DNA of 64,000 bases from Cacconaster sp045601245 (GTDB taxonomy: Bacteria > Bacteroidota > Bacteroidia > Bacteroidales > UBA932), in NCBI GenBank assembly GCA_045601245.1, contig JAZRZH010000044.1, positions 43,431 to 107,430 of the forward strand. Reading direction: 5' to 3'. The notes beneath the pieces are model-generated. The model was not told the origin of the DNA. It saw only the letters and a program-made list of their open reading frames with translations, and ran no database searches. The translations under genes and the position numbers were made by a program. How positions within the stretch are numbered: position 1 is the first letter of the stretch; each line of letters opens with the position of its first letter. Shown in pieces: positions 19,501-26,020 of this stretch.

Positions 19501-21456
19501 ACGGCGCTGCGCATTGAAGGATGCCCGAATATCAAGAAGGATGAATTGCTGGCTGACATTCTTACTGCCGGCGCACAAATCTCGCGTCTGCGTTTGACTG
19601 ATGTCAATGTCGAAAAATCATCCACCTTGCTTGCAAGCCTTGTCCAGAGTGAAGCGAAGGGTATAGATAGTGACGGTATCAATATCGGCGAGACGAACAA
19701 GTGCAGCAGCCTTACAGGTTCCTGGACGCTTGTTGACCTCGTTGAAGATGAAGTCCTGGCCTCATATCAGGCATATTTCCCGAACCTTACTATACTGAAC
19801 GCGCAGTTCACGATGATTGTATTCAGCGATGACGTAACCGATTCGGCGAACATATCCAATCCTGACAATGAATCAGGGTATCTGTACGAACGTGACTATG
19901 CGCCAAGCGGACATTTGCTGAGAATCTTCAACGCGCGGCACGCTGTTCTCGGTAAGTACCAGGGAGTGGTAGATGGCGTTGGAAAGATGCTTGTCCGTCA
20001 ACTCAATGATGGTGACAGAACTCTGTATGCCGGAGGGCAGGATGCAGCGAACCTGAAAGGTGATCGCGATGCGTCCCGGGCAGATGAGGGCGATGCTTAT
20101 ATGTTTGAGCCTCACTATTGGTACAAAGGAGTCAACGACTACATTCACGCAAAGAAGTACCAGCTTTTCTCATCCCTTGACTATGAGCCGCAGGATGCAG
20201 GCGCTTCTTCCGAGAAGGTAATGCTTTCTTCACTGACATCATTCGTCAACGCTGCTCTGCAGGTTGGAAGAATCAATCAGGGCGAGAATGTGGAAGGAGC
20301 CATAATTACGGTAAACTCCAACACTGTGTATAAGATAAATGTCGCAGGGTTGAAGATGATACGTTGGCCTGGCGTGAGCGGCGCTACCTATGCCGCAGCA
20401 TTTGCCGATTCCAACCTCAATATGATGAATGCTGTGTCGTTGAATTCGCAGATTGAGTTTGTGAATGGAGACTATCTGTTCGCAGCAGTACCGGATGGTG
20501 CAGAATGGCTGTATTTCACGGCTCCAACCGCCATTGATACCAATCAGTTCCCGGCATATTGCGTAAAGTGCTATTCCGATAATGTCTCCGCTATTGAACC
20601 GGATTGGGTTGAGCACGAGGAATGTCTCTGCGGAATCTATGAAGCGAACATCCTTGACGGCCTTGTGCGCTCCATAAGCAATGTTGCTCCAACAAAGAAC
20701 GTTGCTCTGGGTACAATACTCTTGCAGGCATCGAATCGTGGCGTTGGATTTCAGTGCGTTGACTATGAGATGAGCAAGGATGTTGCCAACCTCTTCTATG
20801 CAAGATATGGAACGAGGGACAGCCAGAAGCAGTGCGGATATGGTTCAAATACCAACGGCGTCACTACGGGAGCAACCAACTTCCTGGGGATGGCTGACAC
20901 AATCAATCCGAGCAATTCTGCTACTCTTGGTTACTACTACGATGGCGCGACTTTGAAAAGCATTGCGGCAGTCAACGTAATGGGCTACGAGAATTGGCAA
21001 GGAGACCTCTCGGAGGTTATGAGCAACATCGGTATGGGCAATGGTGCCTCCGTAACTGACAGCCTTGGCCAGCTTCGACCTACACAGCAGCTTGTGATGC
21101 AGATCAAGATGCCAGACGGCAATACCCGTGAAGTCAAGACCTGCTCCGGCAATACTAATGGTGTTGCAATCGTGAGAGTCCGCAACGGAAGATATATGGA
21201 TGTGCTGCCTGTCTATGCGACAGGAGGCTCAACATCCACCTATTATGCGGATAACTACTATTGGCAGACCGGAAATAACCGTGTGGTGCTTCGGTCGGGT
21301 AACAACGCGTACGCGAGTGGCGGCGTGTCGTGTGCGTATGCGAGTGGCGATTCGTCGGGTGCGAGCGCGAACGGTGGGTCTCGTCTTGCCTTCAGAGGAA
21401 AAATCGTTTTTGCAGAGAGTGTGGCTGAATACAAGGCCGCTGCAATGCGAGCGTAA
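13567..21456 (+). CDS. Giant tail adhesin, DGR target 1 (2629 residues)
   Basis: N-terminal region with small beta modules of tail-fibre type and a likely virion anchor. Then, at about residues 560-840, Ig-like or bacterial-adhesin beta domains, followed at about 880-1130 by a LamG/concanavalin-like segment. A leucine-rich stretch spans about residues 1840-2040 (LDIRNTLVSSVNASGCP, LRIEGCPNIKK). The C-terminal 100 residues are lectin-like and carry variable repeat VR1 at about residues 2571-2608 (RVVLRSGNN to GSRLAF). It presumably binds host surface glycan or protein, with DGR mutagenesis altering the binding face. The template repeat and reverse transcriptase follow immediately. Domain boundaries are estimates by eye. 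Confidence 0.85.
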   Translation: MIDINNLGTFASVDALWAAHPEGGHEGDYATVDGVKYQWNKYDRIWENASTTTQSTARQTQTFGGDVVINNNLTVGNRLKVNGLIQAKGIKQPNRGLFLTITELRAAYPSPEIGDWATVGNTVPAEVWVCQTPGIWTDTGQTGGIDAMDFSEIDALQTAVSLLESALDTLMEGDVSSAIDNFNEVIDFLSGVEDDESLVSLLTNLENKDTQLTNAIAAVNTILADGFRLRGLANTATNPGTPSGRVAYIVTSAGSYSNFLVSANTPATVADNEIALLMWAGGTYWTKVTLDIAKKSVINAVIDELDDTISALQTSIGTTIQALASRVTALENPKSIYNPTIEAPLTQGYYSLYDQDNASSSALNVAKSNNKAVLGLIISFMSEAGKWKTYQYVGSDVENTNWFNTENWKDFGAQEPGSENYIIIESVVGAPSGGSFYTLETAIQALITFQNNSGISYAKKGLIIGYVVAENQMETKQFQGEISDFNEPSLWKDFGGGGSQVETSDRPVADGEDAFSTGGAYELIPTGIEEIESERTDSSLKIHLINAAGDEIGDPVTIPTGTGGGGGGSGAKIVSVNFEHSPFYAAAGGSFLLKAAIRSVVTQGSDTTSETIESITITDRDTNQVLYSNRAVNQPSSDDSEDYSFQFDLSSFFLEAGSRRLRLTATDTAGDTGSRTITVVAVDVTVQTPDSLNANYVLTTDASKSISLYKFPNNQSDQGIRATVKILISGVWKTLGTAVVHDTYTHNITVNPNNVAGAALTHGSYLLKIQGEDVASGTLGNIIYSSLMVVNPQSNVPVVAIRYNDQNDGEVKLYETVKIDVAVYNNSSAPVSVTLKRNSAVVSSFEANKSRTYSINQQIADVASDGTATLVYIASAGNNAQSGAITLLVQGSAIDAALTSGAAYNFDFATRSNQEASHAIESGDFSIVLNGVNWSSNGFANYLGQTALRVAENVTGVLNHAPFANSAIENTGMAIQFAFATNHIADDSAKLLECYDPNNGAGFYITGKKIAIFCKNGVDNLVERSYPNGEIVTVGIVVEPGDIFIGRNGTRYSMMKLFINGEEAGCLGYVPGGSNLYQARNITFNGQQGDFYLYWIIGWNNYVEWQQAFYNYLVKVKNTPVMVAEYDFENVFPGSTINGPSASELLAKGMPYLVEAPYNGSDVKALDNTTSTSQKNYITLYYYDPEKPWRSFVATDVQRRNQGTTSAKRPIKNARYYLAKSKGSGKNTTVTPLYPDYDNEDALLTYQLFALNKVRVGDNTIPVDIITVKVDYSDSSNANDCGACNMMNATYRMLGANYLTPAQRFFNGHWDSGDVHLTGLQLNHSTANHPIAMYRSETGTLSDLVFYAKGNWKEDKGEQLALGFNDTPGYNLGCKNYGDFVEFFGLEDETLIQVKTRFLSNNTVKDTSKLYLLSLYCGSSYIFMRYDASDGWYESTGSMRQVNGQWVVTGDVLNPVEGFELITYQGFDWFQGVDSVETMMEMKADKSSWVQKLVDGGDISADTFPAWTYYFECMVDNDQLAIDYALGKKVPYNLYRFLRFCDSCDYSKVTGWKTIWQQNLYKYANPYALFAYNAFTDYLAAVDQQAKNMQPMWFLDDGGTVNNGVYNDEKYLRMYPNKIYDADSLLGKDNDGGATVDAEVDPNKPSDQSTGYANPYAGWGSVLWNNIYRQQSVYIDAAGNEISMRTVVAAMRMGQITVDDLTLRPFSPEGAKHFFVDSILKRWQKTVSSFDGEKKFISFTETADALYYYALHGLRLTAIPDFIDKRFKFRDGFYQTGLFFDGVVSARVNAAAGTKITIKAAKTGYFGIGNDASGNLSESCYLEAGEEYEFTNFSHQEGALLYIYQCNRMSELDLSEISISSASFDALELIEKLKIGSTTHQNLTIGGYAPLTSLPLGEMPFLQELDIRNTLVSSVNASGCPRLTKVYAEGSQLSAFTAAETSPIDTLHLPATVSELVFVNLPNLTYPGGLTMAGKSNITALRIEGCPNIKKDELLADILTAGAQISRLRLTDVNVEKSSTLLASLVQSEAKGIDSDGINIGETNKCSSLTGSWTLVDLVEDEVLASYQAYFPNLTILNAQFTMIVFSDDVTDSANISNPDNESGYLYERDYAPSGHLLRIFNARHAVLGKYQGVVDGVGKMLVRQLNDGDRTLYAGGQDAANLKGDRDASRADEGDAYMFEPHYWYKGVNDYIHAKKYQLFSSLDYEPQDAGASSEKVMLSSLTSFVNAALQVGRINQGENVEGAIITVNSNTVYKINVAGLKMIRWPGVSGATYAAAFADSNLNMMNAVSLNSQIEFVNGDYLFAAVPDGAEWLYFTAPTAIDTNQFPAYCVKCYSDNVSAIEPDWVEHEECLCGIYEANILDGLVRSISNVAPTKNVALGTILLQASNRGVGFQCVDYEMSKDVANLFYARYGTRDSQKQCGYGSNTNGVTTGATNFLGMADTINPSNSATLGYYYDGATLKSIAAVNVMGYENWQGDLSEVMSNIGMGNGASVTDSLGQLRPTQQLVMQIKMPDGNTREVKTCSGNTNGVAIVRVRNGRYMDVLPVYATGGSTSTYYADNYYWQTGNNRVVLRSGNNAYASGGVSCAYASGDSSGASANGGSRLAFRGKIVFAESVAEYKAAAMRA
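21279..21389 (+). repeat. DGR variable repeat VR1
   Basis: 111 bp matching the TR at 21563-21673 from CCGTGTGG to TCTCGTCTTGC. There are 14 differences, every one where TR has adenine (12 to G, 2 to T); all other positions are identical. This is the signature of adenine-specific DGR mutagenesis. The 3' border TCTCGTCTTGCC differs from TR by C instead of A at the next base, as expected at an initiation-of-mutagenic-homology site. Confidence 0.97.
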
Positions 21457-21484
21457 TCCAAAGAAGATGTATGTATAGGAATGG

Positions 21485-21515
21485 GGGCGCAAGGGCCTGC
21501 TGGCCCGAAGCGCCC
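21485..21515 (+). other. Two-part GC-rich hairpin between VR1 gene and TR
   Basis: GGGCGC pairs with GCGCCC and, inside, GGGCC with GGCCC, around loop TGCT and an AA/GAA internal loop. It begins 29 bases after the adhesin stop. Without a T-run it is not a classic terminator. In other DGRs a hairpin or cruciform downstream of VR is needed for retrohoming, which is one possible role. Confidence 0.75.
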
Positions 21516-21562
21516 GTAATTCCAAAAAGTTCTTTGAACAAATGGTGGATTCCCCTCAGCTC

Positions 21563-21673
21563 CCGTGTGGTGCTTCGGTCGAGTAACAACGCGAACGCGA
21601 ATGGCGGCGTGTCGTATGCGAATGCGAATAACGATTCGTCGAATGCGAACACGAACAATGGGTCTCGTCTTGC
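21563..21673 (+). ncRNA. DGR template repeat (TR)
   Basis: 111-bp template with AAC, AAT and ACG codons at the variable positions, so that A changes alter the first two codon bases. Upstream of the reverse transcriptase and 107 bases after the adhesin stop. It matches VR1 and VR2 outside adenines, apart from one T to G difference in VR2. The frame through TR is open but has no need to be translated; it is the RNA template for mutagenic cDNA. Confidence 0.97.
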
Positions 21674-21926
21674 AAACAATAAGAAAGAAAAGTAATAGAT
21701 AAAAAGTGTTTACGCTTTCGGGGCTATAAATTAGCCTCAAATATATGTGCCTACTACACCGAGGACGTGTCCTCAACGCAGTGCACAAGGGGATGAGCCA
21801 CAGTAAAAGCGCAGAAATGCGGAAAACTGAAAAATAAACCACGAGGTAGAGTTTGGTAGGGACCTGCAAAGGTCAGCCGAAGAAGTCGGGCCTCAAAAAT
21901 TGAAGGCGTTATAGTTATTTGAAATA
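21674..21926 (+). ncRNA. DGR spacer RNA, structured TR-RT region
   Basis: 253 bases without a convincing gene but with several stem-loops: AAAGTG/CGCTTT at 21703-21718, GGGGCTA/TAGCCTC at 21720-21738, GAGGAC/GTCCTC at 21761-21774, and GACCT/AGGTC capped by GCAA (a GNRA loop) at 21861-21874. In the studied Bordetella phage DGR the RNA downstream of TR primes and positions cDNA synthesis. This region is the equivalent candidate. Confidence 0.65.
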
Positions 21927-23360
21927 ATGAAAAGAATTGGGAAAGCCCAAGGCTTGATAGACGAAATTACGTCTAATGCAAACCTGGAACTTGCCATTGA
22001 TACCGTGCTGCGCACACGTCAGAGGAAGGGTAGCCGGTACGGTCGCTTGATACTCCGTCACCGTGAAGAGGTCAAGGAGCGACTCAGGAATGAAATACGT
22101 TCCGGTGAGTTCTTTGCGAATACGACCTATCGGGAATATGAAGTGAAGGACAGCGGAAAGATGAGGCGTATTCAGTGCGTCAACACTTACAAGCGTATCG
22201 GGTGCAGCGCCGTGATGGGTGTTGTGGAAGAGTATGTCCGCAGAAGGTATATCCGCACAACTTGTTCCAGCATTAAGAACAGGGGAATGCACGATTTGCT
22301 GAACTACATTCGGAAAGACATAGCCCTTTTCGGTGAGGAAATGCAGTACGCTTACAAGTACGATATCCGGAAGTTCTATGAAAGCATCAATCAGGATTTT
22401 ATGATGTATGCTTTGCGGAGAATGTTTAAGGACAAGATTCTGCTGACTATCCTGGAGCGCTTCGTGAGAATGATGCCGAACGGATTGAGTATAGGCTTGA
22501 GAAGTTCTCAGGCATTCGGGAATATGCTTCTGTCAATGTTCCTTGACCACTACCTGAAGGACCAATGTGGTATAAAGCACTTCTACCGTTACTGCGATGA
22601 CGGGGACCACCACGACAAGAGCAAGAAGGAGTTGTGGCGGCAACGTGAATTGGTCCATCAGAGGATTGAGAGCATCGGCCTGGCGATCAAGCCCAATGAA
22701 AGGATATTCCCAATCACCGAGGGACTTGACTTTCTCGGTTATGTCATTTATCCGAATCACACGATGCTTCGCAAACGGATAAAGCAAAATGCCGCAAGGC
22801 ACCTTCACAAGGTAAAGAGCCGCCGGAGAAGGGTACAATTGTTAGGCTCTTTATACGGATACTGCAAACACGGCAACTGCCGCAATTTATTCAAGACATT
22901 ATCAGGAATGAGTATGGATGAATATAAAAGACTGAAAGACCTGCATATCAAGCCGAAATATGTTGACGGCAAAAAGCGGTTTGACTGTTCGGAACTGAAC
23001 CTGTGCGACCTCGTAGGCGAAGAGTTCTTGATTCTCGACTTCGAGACGGACATTGTCACATCTCCGCAGAGGAAGGACTATGAACGTGCCGTTGAGAGAG
23101 CCACAGAAAGACTCCAGACTTACCGCAGCCGGGGGCAGGAACCGCCTTGCAGCTTCATCTATCCGGAAGATATTCCTATGCCGAAGGGGAAGCATCTGAT
23201 GCATATCAAGAGGCTTTCCAACGATAAGGAGTTCAAGGTATATACGGGAGACAGGGAAAATTACAGCATCCTGGAACAGTTGCGCGAGATTGGGTTTCCC
23301 GTTCTTGCAAGTGTGGAAGCTATCAAGTGCAAAGGCTTCACCCGTTATCGGTTATGTTAA
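21927..23360 (+). CDS. DGR reverse transcriptase with long C-terminal extension
   Basis: 477 residues. Residues 1-290 form the reverse transcriptase: Asp146 in YKYDIRKFYESI, the DGR-type motif IGLRSSQ at 189-195 (IGxxxSQ instead of the QG of other retroelements), and the YCDD active site at 222-225, then FLGYVIYP. It copies TR RNA with adenine misincorporation. Residues about 300-477 are a basic, then mixed alpha/beta extension, longer than many DGR enzymes. No separate Avd accessory gene is seen beside it. That the extension supplies the accessory function is inference. Confidence 0.95.
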   Translation: MKRIGKAQGLIDEITSNANLELAIDTVLRTRQRKGSRYGRLILRHREEVKERLRNEIRSGEFFANTTYREYEVKDSGKMRRIQCVNTYKRIGCSAVMGVVEEYVRRRYIRTTCSSIKNRGMHDLLNYIRKDIALFGEEMQYAYKYDIRKFYESINQDFMMYALRRMFKDKILLTILERFVRMMPNGLSIGLRSSQAFGNMLLSMFLDHYLKDQCGIKHFYRYCDDGDHHDKSKKELWRQRELVHQRIESIGLAIKPNERIFPITEGLDFLGYVIYPNHTMLRKRIKQNAARHLHKVKSRRRRVQLLGSLYGYCKHGNCRNLFKTLSGMSMDEYKRLKDLHIKPKYVDGKKRFDCSELNLCDLVGEEFLILDFETDIVTSPQRKDYERAVERATERLQTYRSRGQEPPCSFIYPEDIPMPKGKHLMHIKRLSNDKEFKVYTGDRENYSILEQLREIGFPVLASVEAIKCKGFTRYRLC

Positions 23361-23378
23361 TCATAAAACATTACAGAT

Positions 23379-23867
23379 ATGTACAGCAGAGTTGAAGGCG
23401 CAGAACGGTATTATATCCGTTGCATAAATCCCAGACGCAACAAATGGGCAATCAGTTGGGATTTCCAACCGGCGGAAAGCGGTGGGGAAAACTTGTCCTA
23501 TGAGGAATCCGTATTCGACCATCGTCCAAGCATTGATGAGATACGGGAAACAATTTTCGCATATTACAATGACCAGACGGACAATAAGATCAGAGACGGT
23601 TTCGTGTTCAAAGGCTCTTCGGTATGTCTGTCTATGGAAAATCAGTTCAACTACAAGGCCGCATATGACCTTGCAGTGCAGACGCACGGCGCAAGTCTCC
23701 CGGTGCGATTCAAGTTCGGGCCGGATTCGGAACCGGATTATCACGATTTTACGACCGTTGAGGAATTGTCCGAATTCTATACGTCAGCGATATTGTTCAT
23801 ACAAAACACGTTGGCTGAAGGCTGGGCAAAGAAGGATTCCGTTGACTTTAATCAGTACGCCCTATGA
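23379..23867 (+). CDS. Unknown protein between DGR and lysis cassette
   Basis: 162 residues, acidic, mixed alpha/beta, no signal peptide or membrane segment. Lies 18 bases after the reverse transcriptase and overlaps the holin start by four bases (ATGA). Size and position could fit a fibre chaperone or a late regulator. It is not Avd-like, since it is not a short basic four-helix protein. Family not recognised. Confidence 0.6.
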   Translation: MYSRVEGAERYYIRCINPRRNKWAISWDFQPAESGGENLSYEESVFDHRPSIDEIRETIFAYYNDQTDNKIRDGFVFKGSSVCLSMENQFNYKAAYDLAVQTHGASLPVRFKFGPDSEPDYHDFTTVEELSEFYTSAILFIQNTLAEGWAKKDSVDFNQYAL

Positions 23868-24334
23868 AAACTATCGCAGCAATTTTGAATCATCCTTTGA
23901 TGGTTCTTATGTCAAGTATATTTGGAGCTACGGCTATGTTTTATCTTCGAGAGACTGCAGTGCAGTCATTGCTTTGGTTTGTGCCTTGTATAGCAGTAAT
24001 TATCGCTGACCTGGCAGCCGGTATCAAGGCGGCAAAATATCGCGGTGAGAAAATCCGCATCAGCAGCGCGACAAGACGCACGGTAAACAAGTGCGTCTGC
24101 TATGCCTCGTGGATAGTGTGTTGCGTTGCCCTGAACGAGCGATACGGGACATCACTCTGCGCTATGTTCGGAATGGGCCTTGTCTTTCTTATCGAAGGGG
24201 TTTCTTTCTTCTCAAACCTTCTGGAGCCTCACGGCCTGAAAATATCAATTAAAGGCATTCTGAAAGTTGCAGGGGACAAACACAACCTCAATGGTCTGGA
24301 GAATGTTATTGAAAAGAAGGAGGACGCGAAATGA
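23864..24334 (+). CDS. Phage holin
   Basis: 156 residues with four hydrophobic segments (residues about 8-26, 32-50, 80-95 and 100-118) and a charged cytoplasmic tail, resembling the toxin-secretion/phage-lysis holin family. Holins permeabilise the inner membrane at a set time and release or activate the endolysin. It overlaps its neighbours by four bases on both sides, so holin, amidase and spanin are made as a coupled lysis cassette. Confidence 0.8.
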   Translation: MKTIAAILNHPLMVLMSSIFGATAMFYLRETAVQSLLWFVPCIAVIIADLAAGIKAAKYRGEKIRISSATRRTVNKCVCYASWIVCCVALNERYGTSLCAMFGMGLVFLIEGVSFFSNLLEPHGLKISIKGILKVAGDKHNLNGLENVIEKKEDAK

Positions 24335-24936
24335 AATACTTCACAATAATTATTGACAACGGGCACGGCAAGGATACAGCCGGGAAGAGAAGCCCTGACG
24401 GGATTCTGCAGGAATGGGCCTGGAACCGGGATTGCGCCGCAAAGATTGTTGAGACCCTTAAATACCTCGGTTACGATGTGGTCCTTCTGGTACCAGAGGA
24501 CAAGGACATCTCACTGCAGGAGCGCTGTGACAGAATAAACACTATCTGTCTTGAACGTGGCAAGTCCAACTGCATATTGATTTCTGTTCACGCTAACGCA
24601 GCCGGAATGGGGGATTGGATGAATGCGACAGGCTGGTCCGTCTGGACTTCTCCGGGGCAGACTCAGGCTGATGTCATTGCCACTATGATGTATGAAAGGG
24701 CCGTGCAGACGTGGGGTGCGAACCGTTGCCGCAAGGAAATGATAGACGGTGATCCGGATTATGAAAAGAGATTCTTCATCCTGATCCATACGCTCTGCCC
24801 GGCAGTGCTTGTCGAGAATTTCTTCTACGACAACAAGAAAGATTACACCTATCTCTGCTCACCGGCGAGTATCTATGAATGCGCTGATGTGATGTGTAAA
24901 GGAGTCATTGATTATATCAAATCTATTGAGAAATGA
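24331..24936 (+). CDS. Endolysin, N-acetylmuramoyl-L-alanine amidase (Amidase_3)
   Basis: 201 residues, single catalytic domain and no wall-binding repeat. Zinc-site features of Amidase_3 are present: IIDNGHGKDTAG near the start, the Glu in ILQEWAWNRD, SVHANA in the middle, and the catalytic Glu in AVLVENFFYDN. It cuts between N-acetylmuramic acid and the stem peptide. No signal peptide, so holin-dependent export is expected. ATGA overlaps join it to holin and spanin genes. Confidence 0.92.
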   Translation: MKYFTIIIDNGHGKDTAGKRSPDGILQEWAWNRDCAAKIVETLKYLGYDVVLLVPEDKDISLQERCDRINTICLERGKSNCILISVHANAAGMGDWMNATGWSVWTSPGQTQADVIATMMYERAVQTWGANRCRKEMIDGDPDYEKRFFILIHTLCPAVLVENFFYDNKKDYTYLCSPASIYECADVMCKGVIDYIKSIEK

Positions 24937-25502
24937 AAAGACTTTTACCCCTCATATATCTCTCTCTGATGCTTATGACGGCTGCAAGTTGCGGCTGCTA
25001 TAAGCATCTTCCTCCTGTCCAGACTAATGTCAGGGATTCTCTTGTGCTGAATATCAAGGACTCGACAGTAATACATATTGATACGGTCACGGTTGAAATC
25101 CCGAAGGAGAGCAGCACGGCAATACTGCCGCAGGAACAGTCCTCGCATCTGGAGACAAGCGTTGCCGAGAGTGACGCTTTTGTCGATAGTACAGGGCTGC
25201 TACATCATTCAATCAACAACAAGGCCGGAGCGAGCGTCAAGGCGGAAGTCCCCGTCACCGAGCATTTCCATTCGGAGGGAGCATTTGAACATCATCTGGA
25301 GCACGAGACTGTAACGGTCACCGTTGAGGTGGAGAAGGAACTTACCAAATGGCAGCAGTTCAAGATGAATGTCGGAGGCTGGGCCTGCGGTATTATTTTC
25401 CTCGCTTTATTGCTTCTGAGCATATACGCGGCGTGTAGAATATGGCCGGGATCCAGGCTGGCATCGTGGATGAAGTTTTTGCTGAGGTTTGTTAACAGAT
25501 AA
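24933..25502 (+). CDS. Candidate unimolecular spanin (lipoprotein with C-terminal membrane helix)
   Basis: 189 residues. N-terminal lipoprotein signal with lipobox-like TAASC and Cys20 or nearby, then a hydrophilic periplasmic region with long beta-rich, valine and glutamate-rich segments. A C-terminal membrane helix follows (GGWACGIIFLALLLLS) and a short basic tail. This two-ended anchoring, in the outer membrane by lipid and the inner membrane by helix, defines unimolecular spanins, which disrupt the outer membrane in the last lysis step. Position after the endolysin supports it. Not shown by homology. Confidence 0.7.
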   Translation: MKRLLPLIYLSLMLMTAASCGCYKHLPPVQTNVRDSLVLNIKDSTVIHIDTVTVEIPKESSTAILPQEQSSHLETSVAESDAFVDSTGLLHHSINNKAGASVKAEVPVTEHFHSEGAFEHHLEHETVTVTVEVEKELTKWQQFKMNVGGWACGIIFLALLLLSIYAACRIWPGSRLASWMKFLLRFVNR

Positions 25503-25539
25503 AAAGGCGCAAGACTGTCCCGGTAATATCTTTGTGACT

Positions 25540-26019
25540 ATGATAGACGTTTCATTCACAATCAATAAAGCCAATGTATATTCCGAAGTGGCAAAGACAA
25601 CAAGCTACTCCGGTATCAAAGGGGCGCTTGCTGCATCGTATGAGGAAGTGTTTACTACCGATGAGGACCGGCAGATGCTGGAACGCTTCTGGAACGAGGC
25701 TTCAAATGCCGTTACCGAATTGTTCAAGCCTTTCCTTGTAAGCGTCACGTCCAGCCCGGAAAGTCACGGCATAGAGCTGGAACGCGATTATCAGGTCAGT
25801 CTGCAGTTGTCTGCATCGTATGACACCTCACTGACTGCAAGCATTCAGAGTTCCCTCTTCTCTTTCTTCACCGACTATATTGTTGCCAAATGGTACAAGT
25901 TCATCAACAAGGAGGAAGCCGGAAGTTTTTGGGACGAAGCGGAATCAATGCTTCTTGATGTCAAGAGCAAGATTTATTTCAAGAAGAAACCTACGAGGGT
26001 AGCACCTACAGCGAATTGA
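25540..26019 (+). CDS. Phage paralogue family member 1
   Basis: 159 residues from the ATG at 25540; the open frame begins at 25489 inside the spanin gene, which is unlikely. It is the first of four related genes (with 26021, 28084 and 28605). Shared layout: a short beta N-terminus, a polar segment, paired amphipathic helices, a WYKF or WLTI turn, and a C-terminal basic RxxPTR tail. This member lacks the GRSRQTGANHEE block. It may be a virion or late host-takeover component. Family not recognised. Confidence 0.6.
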   Translation: MIDVSFTINKANVYSEVAKTTSYSGIKGALAASYEEVFTTDEDRQMLERFWNEASNAVTELFKPFLVSVTSSPESHGIELERDYQVSLQLSASYDTSLTASIQSSLFSFFTDYIVAKWYKFINKEEAGSFWDEAESMLLDVKSKIYFKKKPTRVAPTAN

Positions 26020-26020
26020 T

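Noticed and set aside
21471..21695. 74-codon open frame running through TR
   Set aside because: The open frame follows from TR mirroring the coding VRs; TR acts as RNA template and need not be translated.
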